Assembly (NCBI GenBank): GCA_022829145.1
Contig: CM040758.1
Coordinates: 24,535,575-24,599,574 of the forward strand
Length of the DNA: 64,000 nt
Direction of reading: 5' to 3'
From: Albula goreensis
Lineage: Eukaryota; Chordata; Actinopteri; Albuliformes; Albulidae
The position numbers were made by a program, and so were the translations under genes. This document shows, in pieces, positions 56,705 through 64,000 of the stretch. The notes below the pieces were generated by a model. It was not told the DNA's origin. It saw only the letters and a list, made by a program, of their open reading frames with translations, and searched no databases. Each line of letters starts with the position of its first letter. Within the stretch, counting starts at the first letter, position 1.

Positions 56705-59700
56705 CTGCCTCATTTCTGTGATGGAAATATGGAAATGTGAATTTGTACTCATACTTTTTCAGTTTTGGGAGTTGGATCCTTTCATGACATCATTGTCTAT
56801 CTACAGGATGTGATATCATATCAGCTGGAAAAACATTCTGATGAGTCACAGGGACCTTTAAGGGGTGGTTTCTTCCCTTAATGCAGATGATGTAATTACT
56901 TCCTACAGCAGGCCCAGTGTGATGGATGCTTTTAAAACCTATCCTTTACATAAGGAGATAAACTGCAGAACACGCTGCCTCTGTGCGCGAATCCTGCCCA
57001 ATAATTCATATGACTCAGCACTGTTTTAACTGCTGATTGTGAAACTGTTGCTACCCAAAAGGCGCATTAAAAGTGAAACCAGCACAGGCTCTGTTTTTAC
57101 AGAGAGCGCAATTACACAGTACATTAGTGTGAGGAACTGGGTCACCCTGCTTCTTTTGCATGCCACGACTGTTCAGATGCTGCAGGTTCAAATCCCAGAA
57201 GAGGCACAGCTTTAGTGCCCTTATTCAGGGTATTCAAGGTACCTATGCAGAATTGCTGCTGTTAAATGACCAGCTGTATAAAAGGACACACTGCACATAT
57301 ATAAACCCTGTAAGTTGTTTTGCATAAAAGGGTTTCTAAGCAAATGAATATAATATATAATGCAGTGGCAGGTTATAAAGGGGGTCTATTCTAATTCAAT
57401 GTCTGAAACAATATCTGGCTGGAGAGATAGTTGTTCATGTTTAGTAAAGTTCTTGCCTACAATAAATCTTACTTCCTAAGTTTCTGAAGGGCAACTTTTG
57501 GATATTGGCTCAAAGAGTTTCAGAGACCAAATGTCTCTTTGGGTGACATATGTACATCCGTAAATACAAATGTGCATACATACATGCACATATGTATATG
57601 TATACGCTAACAATTATTTACCATTCACGGTGGGGTATGTGGGGACAGAACATATATAATTTTAAAAATAGAAAAAAAGAAAAGGTAAGATGGAGAAATG
57701 GAGAGAGGTAGCATTGGCAGGGATATTTTAATGAGAGGCACAGAGGCTAATGATTGTGGTAATTGCATGTGACATTTTTAACACTTTCCCACATTTCAGT
57801 TTAACAGAGAGAGGTGGATGGTGAGGGTGTGTTGGTTTGGACCTGTCTCATTCGTGGATAGCCTGACTTTGACTGTTTTGCATTACTGACTATATTAAAA
57901 TTACAGTTTTTGTTACTTCTGGATGCAGATGAAATTGTTTCTGTGACTTGTTTTGTATATTTTCCAGGTGAGGCAATGCATTCTTAAACTTTCTCAGTCT
58001 GGAATTAGATTTTATTTCTGATCTCATTAACAGAATCATCTGAATTCACTGAACATGTCTATGAAGTCTATGAATACTGCAGTATAAATGCATCCCTAGA
58101 AAATTCACTCATTTGCATTTTAATGTTTGGCAGATGCTCTTACTCAGACTCATACATGACTAAAACAACCTACATCCTTCTATTTATTTTTTTAGCCATT
58201 GATGAAGCTAGATATATCACCTGTTTTGTCCAGTTGCCCAGACTGAAAATCAAGATTTTAGACAACTCCATTATTTCATGACATTTTGATGACACAATAG
58301 CTGCTAATATTCTAAAAATGGATCTCCATTTGGACTCAAACACTTTTAAACCAGTCACCTGCAGCACATACATTGCAATACATTTAGAAGCTGCAAAAAA
58401 ATAGGATAAAGGCAACTTTCTGTTTTGAATGTGTTTGATGGTAGATTTGGTAGTGTACAATACTCCAAATCTTGCCAAGAAAAATGTATGTTTCTATCAG
58501 TGGCTGTAGAGGAGCAATAACAAAATTGTGACTGAAATGTAATACGTTTAATATGTTGCAGGATCAGATGGGTATTTGGGTACAGTAGCTCACAGTGAAA
58601 ACACCTGTTCCTGTTGCAGTTCAGGGTACTTAAATCCCAGCCATTACCAGCTATACCCACATGGTTAAGTCAATGCAACACATCTAAACCAATCACAACC
58701 TCCCAAATAACATTCAGCGCTCACAGCCAATTCATCGCAGAAATTCAAAATACAGAACTGACTTCCAGCAGACATGGATTCCCACGGCTCCCGTTTCGCG
58801 GCGCTCCGCTAGCTGCGAAAAGAGTAAAATGTGCCTCGTTTTTAAGCCGAATGTGGGCATGTACGCTTTAGAGGCGGCCAGGTACTGAGTCATTGCTCAG
58901 CTCCAGGGTTCTGCTTTCCCTGGCCAAGGAGCTCCTGGCAGCAGCTCGCCCACACGCTCTCGCTCTCCTGCTGCTCCGCTAAAACCATAACGCCTCACCA
59001 TCTTGCAGGAGCCGGTGAGTTAATTGCAGTAATGTGCAGGGAGTCCGCTAACATCGAGCAGAGAGGCCAGGGGATTTTTATGTAATCATTTAAAACATCT
59101 TTTTTTTCATTCTAACTTCTCGGGTGCTGCTAGCACACAATGTCTCCAGAAGATCCTGGGTTAGTTTCTAGTTTGGCTGTGAGATTACGTCTCACAGGGC
59201 AAAGTTCTGTCCAAGTCGAAGGGAAAGAGTCTAATCACAGCTCTCAAGGGGCAGTCCAGGAAACAGGACAAGGTTTTGCTCATTGGGAACGATAACCTTA
59301 GTGTTGGTAAGCTGGAATTTGGCTGGGTGTTTTCTGTCACAGACCAACAAACCAATGGGAGAAAAGGCTGCGAAATGGCAGAGCGGGGGGGGTGCTGGCA
59401 GGGACTTGACGACCCCTGCCCCCACCCCGCCATCCCAGCCAGATGTCCAAACTGGAGAGGACACTGTCCTGCGCAGTGTGGATGTCTTTTCGGTTTTATC
59501 TGGCGCAGAAATGAAGGGAGGCCTTGCAGAACTGTCAGGATGCCAAAGGCAGGGATGGACTGCATGAAGGACATACAAAACTCTGGCAGTGAGCGCGAGG
59601 TTTGCCCTTTATGAGGACCACCCCCAGCCAGGACAGAGATGAGATCTGTATGAGAGGACGAGGATCATGAGCAGGACGATACTGAGCAGTGTAATTCCTG

Positions 59701-59889
59701 GGGTCTCTGGGTGTTGCATCCCGTTAAGACGCAATGCGTTCATGGGCCCCTGGTCCAGTGTGTGGAAGGGTCCTTCAGAATGCAACCAGCTCCCCATTAT
59801 CTATTATTCACATGCCTATTAGACACATACCCAGAGTGACGGCCTGCACATTGGCCATTAACACAGCGGGATAGAAGTCAGGATAAGTA
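56705..59889. other. Intergenic, no recognised gene
   Basis: It holds a SINE (57135-57350), an AT-rich CNE-like segment near 57680-57790, a purine/pyrimidine alternating stretch near 57570-57607 and a CpG-richer patch near 58790-59000. Overlapping frames on both strands at 59185-59614 lack any recognised domain. Confidence 0.5.
57135..57350 (+). mobile_element. tRNA-derived SINE with LINE-type tail
   Basis: The B box GGTTCAAATCCC lies at 57185-57196. A body with CCAGCTGTATAAAAGGA leads to the tail GTAAGTTGTTTTGCATAAAA, then GGGTTTCTAAGCAAATGAAT and a TATAAT-type end. Probably the same broad family as 39795. Confidence 0.65.
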
Positions 59890-59966
59890 CCCAGGAGTGT
59901 ATGAGTAGTTCCACAGATTTGAACCAGCAACCTCTGAGTCACTAATCCAGCTACCAAACCATTATA
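59890..59966 (-). mobile_element. SINE head fragment (reverse), split by another SINE
   Basis: On the minus strand it reads TAGCTGGATTAGTGACTCAG then GGTTGCTGGTTCAAATCTGT, an A-box to B-box arrangement. It is interrupted at ATTATA by the SINE that follows and resumes after it at 60101. Confidence 0.5.
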
Positions 59967-60094
59967 GGGGGCAGCCTATAGCCTAGTGGCTAAAATACAT
60001 GACTGGGACCCCTGAGGGGGAGATTAGCCCTTGGTTAGTCTAATCAACTGTAAGTCGCTTTAGATAAAAGCGTCAGCTAAATGACAGTAATGTA
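59967..60094 (+). mobile_element. tRNA-derived SINE, copy 3, internally deleted, with target duplication
   Basis: Same family as 10043 and 19961 (CAGCCTATAGCCTAGTGGCT head; TAAGTCGCTTTAGATAAAAG tail). It lacks the internal part containing the B box, jumping from CCCCTGAG to GGGGAGATTAG. Flanked by a perfect 6-bp repeat, ATTATA (59961-59966 and 60095-60100). Confidence 0.85.
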
Positions 60095-60100
60095 ATTATA

Positions 60101-60429
60101 CCACACTGTAGCCTAGCGTACCAATACAGTGGCAGACAGCGCCAGGTTTTACTTTCTTCTCCCTTTACTTTGGCTGTACCAAAGGTAAAACCAACCTAAC
60201 TTTAGATATTTATACTCAGAAGTTCAGGGTGCCCTCAGTGAAATTCTAAAAATACTCCTTAAAAGATCGGGAAACAAAGCACATTTTCCTTGGGTTGCAA
60301 ACACGCTCAAAATAGTTCCATTTTGATTTTTGTTTCTTTTTTTGTATCAGCATTTTTTAATGTTTCTCTTTTCTTTTTCCATGTATTTTTTTCTTTTGTA
60401 CAGGGGCCCCACTAAGCCTTTGCTGCTGT
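60101..60429. other. Intergenic, nothing clear
   Basis: The first bases may continue the split SINE head. Beyond that is AT-rich sequence without a recognised element. Confidence 0.4.
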
Positions 60430-60590
60430 GTTATTCACACGGCTCTATTGTTCTCCATCCATACCTTTTGGTGAATAATAGATGCCCCTCAGGTAGCAGT
60501 AAAAGTGGGTTAATAATTAATGTCAGTAAAATAATAAAATAAAGAAGCACGCTGGTAACTTAATAAGATATATTTTTCTGAAAGGACCCA
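60430..60590. repeat. Diverged duplicated element, copy A (CNE-like)
   Basis: It aligns with 60645-60810 through the shared cores CACACG, GGTGAATAATA.ATG, AATAATT and a TTTCTG box. It is AT-rich and complex, not a simple repeat. Confidence 0.6.
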
Positions 60591-60644
60591 TCTCACAATC
60601 TCCAGGATGCCTGTCTGACACTCTGCAGCTAACGCAGCCCTTCA

Positions 60645-60810
60645 TAAAACACACGATTTTTAACGTCTCCGCTCCTTCAGATTTTATACGTTCCGGTGAA
60701 TAATATATGTCTCTTCGGCAGAGGTAAGGGCAGATCAATAATTCACCGCCAGCATTGAAATATGAGTGAAATATGAGCAATACTAATGTGATCTTCTTTC
60801 TGGATATGCA
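60645..60810. repeat. Diverged duplicated element, copy B (CNE-like)
   Basis: Partner of copy A. The ATAC..TT..GGTGAATAATA core starts at 60686, 225 bp after its counterpart at 60461. Most mismatches in the core are transitions. Confidence 0.6.
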
Positions 60811-63711
60811 GGGCTGACAAATGAATGCCGAGAAAGGAATCCCGTCTGCACTCAACATGCGCTGGATTTCATCCGCATGTATAGGAGAGGCTTCCGCACT
60901 CTCAGAATCAATACAAGGATCAGATTTCTGAGCCTGAAACTCGCAGTCTAAATTTGCACAAGCCTCTATGCTTCAGTTACTATTTACCTCCAGCACCTGA
61001 TCTGAAATTTTACGGGTGTGCTATCAATCTCCTTCTTCAGTTTGCACATACAGTATGGGATTATATATCACTCTGCCAGATTGATTAATTGAATAGATTA
61101 AATTATTATATTCCATCTTTTGTTTCATAACAACAGGAGGTTTTTTTAAAAACATTTTAATCAGAACACAGTATCACATTTCTGTTTTAAATGGACCATT
61201 GTAACATTAATAAGTGTGTTCCCTTAATATGAAACAAGTCATTTAATCGTTCAGATTTCTACAGCGTGTCACGCATGAGATGGGTTTTGTTGATTGTGAT
61301 GTCAGCGATGAGGTCATCAGTCACATGATTAAGGTGTAAATAATCAGCACCTGTATGACCCTTACTGGAAGTGTGACAGAAGCTGTCTGTATAACTCTGA
61401 TGAATGTCTTTCAGACATAAACGTTGGCGTTCTCACACTGACAATAAACAGTGGTGGAAACTAAAAGTAAACCAATGTGCAACCAATTTTTCCCTTTTCT
61501 TCAGTGAGCTGCATCTCCCTGAGGTATTGTTAGGACCTAGCCTCTCATTCGAGAGGTTTGACTCCAATTTAGTGAATACGATTCATCCGTTCTGCAGGGT
61601 ACCTGACGTAAATGTGAGCTCTGAACGTCTTTCTGTGTGAGTGGATATTGATATGACAGCCAGTCAGTAACTGGGACCTGCTGCTTCCGCATGGCAGATA
61701 ATAACACATCACTTACAAGAGCTAAGAGCTAAAGCATAAGCGGTGTGTTTTTTAAAATAGATGAGTTAACCAGCACTGAATTTATACAATTTGTTCTCCC
61801 TTGGAAAAAGACATTTTTGAGGTGAGTTACCAGTATCAAGTATGATTAAGGAAAAAAAAAGGAAAGAAACCTAACCCTGCATGCCAGAGATAGCTGTTAT
61901 TGCACTTAAAAAAAGAAACTATTCTATATACTGGTATGGCTAAATCACCTTGCCCTTGGTGGATATAATAAAAAATGTATGATAAGTAGGAATGAATAAG
62001 GGTGACTACTTTTCCATTTCAACATCGTGCTGTTATAGTCTCCGGATCCCTCTTTATCCAGTGTGGGACTGACTCACCGGGGAGCTGAAAGGCCGGGCGT
62101 GAAGCAGCGTCTGTGCTTTCTGAGCTGAGGAAAGCGCCTGTCCATCAGAAATGAATGGGCGAGTGAGTACGGGGGCAGGGTGCTGATTTACCATTACAGC
62201 CAGCCAGCCAGCCAGCCAGCCAGCCGGCCTCTTTCCAGCCCAGCAGATGGAGTGGTACACTTTCAGTGTAGCTGAGTGCCTCTGTAGTCAGCTTGATAGG
62301 TTTAGGGAAGAAGGGGAGGGGGGGGGCGCAGAGAGAGAGAGAGAGAGAATCAATGATGGCAACAGCAGAAACAAAAACAAAAACAAAAAAAAACAAAGCT
62401 AAAAGCTGAGCCTGATGGCATATTTTAGGCAAACAGCGACTTATCAAAGTGCCTTAAAACAGCTGATGCTGCAGTCAGGTGGGCGCCAGGTTGGGGAAAA
62501 TGCCGCATTTCTGGTGAGCTGTATGGTACTTTTACCCCAGGCCATCCCAGGGCCCTGGAACTGAGGAGTCTGGCAGTGGCCACCCCAGGTACTTTTTTTT
62601 TAAAGAAGGATATTTTTAAATGGTGAGCAAAAGCCTGCTGAGGTGTCATCACCTGGCATGGGGTTAGGACATGCTTTCAGAGGCCATGGACCCAGGTAGC
62701 ACGGTGTGTTGCACTCCAGAACCAGTGCAGGCCACCCCTGATGTACACAGTAAACGGAGTGGTTGTCATACATACCTAACAATGATATTACAAGAAAACA
62801 ATGAAGCATGTTATTTAGCCTTGGCTTCACCCCTTAGCAACTAATTATTTTTATAAACCTCCATTGAGTTAGCCATACAGATATGCCGTATGGCATAGCC
62901 ATGCCATTTAAAGTGTTCCAGAATGCTGTCATCAAAATGTTCCAGAATCTTCCATTTGCTGTAGCCAATGTAACATTTAAACTTAAATTTAAATTTAATT
63001 GTAATTTCTTCCTCTTAAAATTTTAAACACAATGGGGATATCAAGATCACACAAAGGATTTGAAGTAGCTCAATTTTGATTAATTTCAACAACAAACGGC
63101 ACTAATTACATTCAATAACTTGTCAGAATGAATTAATCCAAAGAACAGCCAAGCCATTCACAGGCATTCATAGACTGACCATACTAATTACAGCTGATTC
63201 ATGTCTATTGGAGAACAAATGGTATGAAAGTGAGAAATGAAACGCATTGCAACACCTTTGTGTACTTTCCCTGTCATGCCACTGATGCAGAGTGCTTTCC
63301 ACAGCATCAGATTACAATTAACAGGTCTAACCCATATTTACAGTCCTACGTTCTGTGTAATTACACATTAAATTAGGTGGACATTACTCACACAGAACTT
63401 GCAGTCTGGTGCGTTTACAGCCGACTCCTTAATGAAGCCATTTAAATCCAGTTTGCTCTCTGCTAAGTGCCCTGAGGAACTCAGAGCTCAAGTACATTAT
63501 TTCACAAAAAACTGCGCTAAATAGGGGAAAAATAGGGAACTGATTGAATTTGGACGTCTGTGCCAGCTTAACCCTTCCTCACTAGGCAATGCGAAGGCCA
63601 AGCATCGAGGGTTACCAGACAAATTCAACACTGACGCAGTCCAGATATCGTACCACAACATAGGGCCTTTTCGCATTTGTGAGCATTCTCTTAGAATCGT
63701 TGCTCTACGGT
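60811..63711. other. Intergenic, no recognised gene
   Basis: It contains a (CAGC)n run near 62198-62225, a GA run near 62330-62347 and an A-rich patch near 62370-62398. The rest is AT-rich without a named element. Confidence 0.5.
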
Positions 63712-64000
63712 GGGGACATGGGTGGGGCTGAGGGGGGAGTGGGTGGGTGGTGGAGGGAGCGGGGACATGGGTGGGGTTTGGGTGGGGCTGAGGGGGTGGG
63801 TGATGGAGGGAGCGGGGACATGGGTGGGGTTTTGGTGGGGCTGAGGGGGGGTGGGTGGTGTAGGGAGCGGGTGGGGACATGGGTGGGGTTTGGGTGGGGC
63901 TGAGGGGGGGTGGGTGGTGGAGGGAGCGGGTGGGGACATGGGTGGGGTTTGGGTGGGGCTGAGGGGGTGGGTGGTGGAGGGAGTGGGTGGGGACATGGGT
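63712..64000 (+). repeat. G-rich minisatellite, 6 copies, running off the window
   Basis: GGGGACATGGGTGGGG recurs at 63712, 63761, 63814, 63873, 63932 and 63989 (spacing 49-59 bp) with GGGTGGTGGAGGGAGCGG between. It is dense in runs of three or more G. The proline-rich frames on the minus strand are artefacts of the repeat. Confidence 0.92.

Noticed and set aside
59009-59014. Six-base microexon (TCTTGCAG|GAGCCG|GTGAGT)
   Set aside because: Acceptor and donor motifs adjoin by chance; no neighbouring exons of any gene were found.
59185-59614. Overlapping 94-129-residue frames on both strands
   Set aside because: Mutually overlapping frames in a GC-richer patch without recognisable domain; likely chance.
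63497-63996. Proline/histidine-rich frames on the minus strand
   Set aside because: Products of the G-rich minisatellite.
46671-64000. Complexin-1 (mammalian neighbour of PCGF3) on the minus strand
   Set aside because: I looked for the conserved C-terminal and central-helix codons in reverse complement and saw none; it may lie outside the window.

Overview
The window is vertebrate nuclear DNA, almost certainly from a ray-finned fish. It has one long spliced gene with introns of about 0.5 to 5 kb, dinucleotide (CA/GT) arrays, tRNA-derived SINEs with the fish-type 3' tail, MITE-like elements and low coding density. A fairly large, repeat-rich, early-branching teleost (for example an elopomorph) fits, but the species cannot be fixed from sequence alone.

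The one gene I can reconstruct is pcgf3 (Polycomb group RING finger 3), on the + strand. Eight coding exons (21693-21801, 26388-26484, 31520-31575, 32415-32525, 34800-34888, 38223-38360, 40415-40495, 40997-41044) join with GT/AG borders and consistent phase into a 242-residue protein, the length I recall for mammalian PCGF3. It has an N-terminal C3HC4 RING (C17 to C55) and a C-terminal RAWUL domain. A probable 5' exon lies at 19585-19688. The first ~545 bp are CpG-dense and may be the edge of the true promoter, so 1-19584 is read as upstream or first-intron sequence. The 3' UTR starts at 41045; canonical AATAAA signals occur at 43023 and 46645, so it may be 2 or 5.6 kb long.

Layout: 1-545 CpG-dense; 546-19584 non-coding with a CpG-rich transposon-like element (8741-9171), SINEs and minisatellites (14071, 17968, 19105); 19585-41044 pcgf3 with its introns; 41045-46670 putative 3' UTR; 46671-64000 no recognisable gene, but SINEs, a telomere-like array (56354-56704), AT-rich blocks that look like conserved non-coding sequence, a diverged duplicated element (60430-60810) and a G-rich minisatellite running off the right edge.

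Most notable observations: (1) coding exon 6 of pcgf3 begins with a perfect 5' splice-site sequence directly after its acceptor AG, behind a ~440-nt pyrimidine tract. This is the architecture of a dual-specificity or recursive splice site, and skipping the exon would remove 46 codons in frame from the RAWUL region. (2) A possible in-frame upstream start (MAALGNSE-) overlaps a YY1-type ATGGCGGC motif. (3) A duplicated AT-rich element at 60.4-60.8 kb retains aligned cores after heavy, transition-rich divergence. No prokaryotic features, viral elements or RNA genes were recognised.
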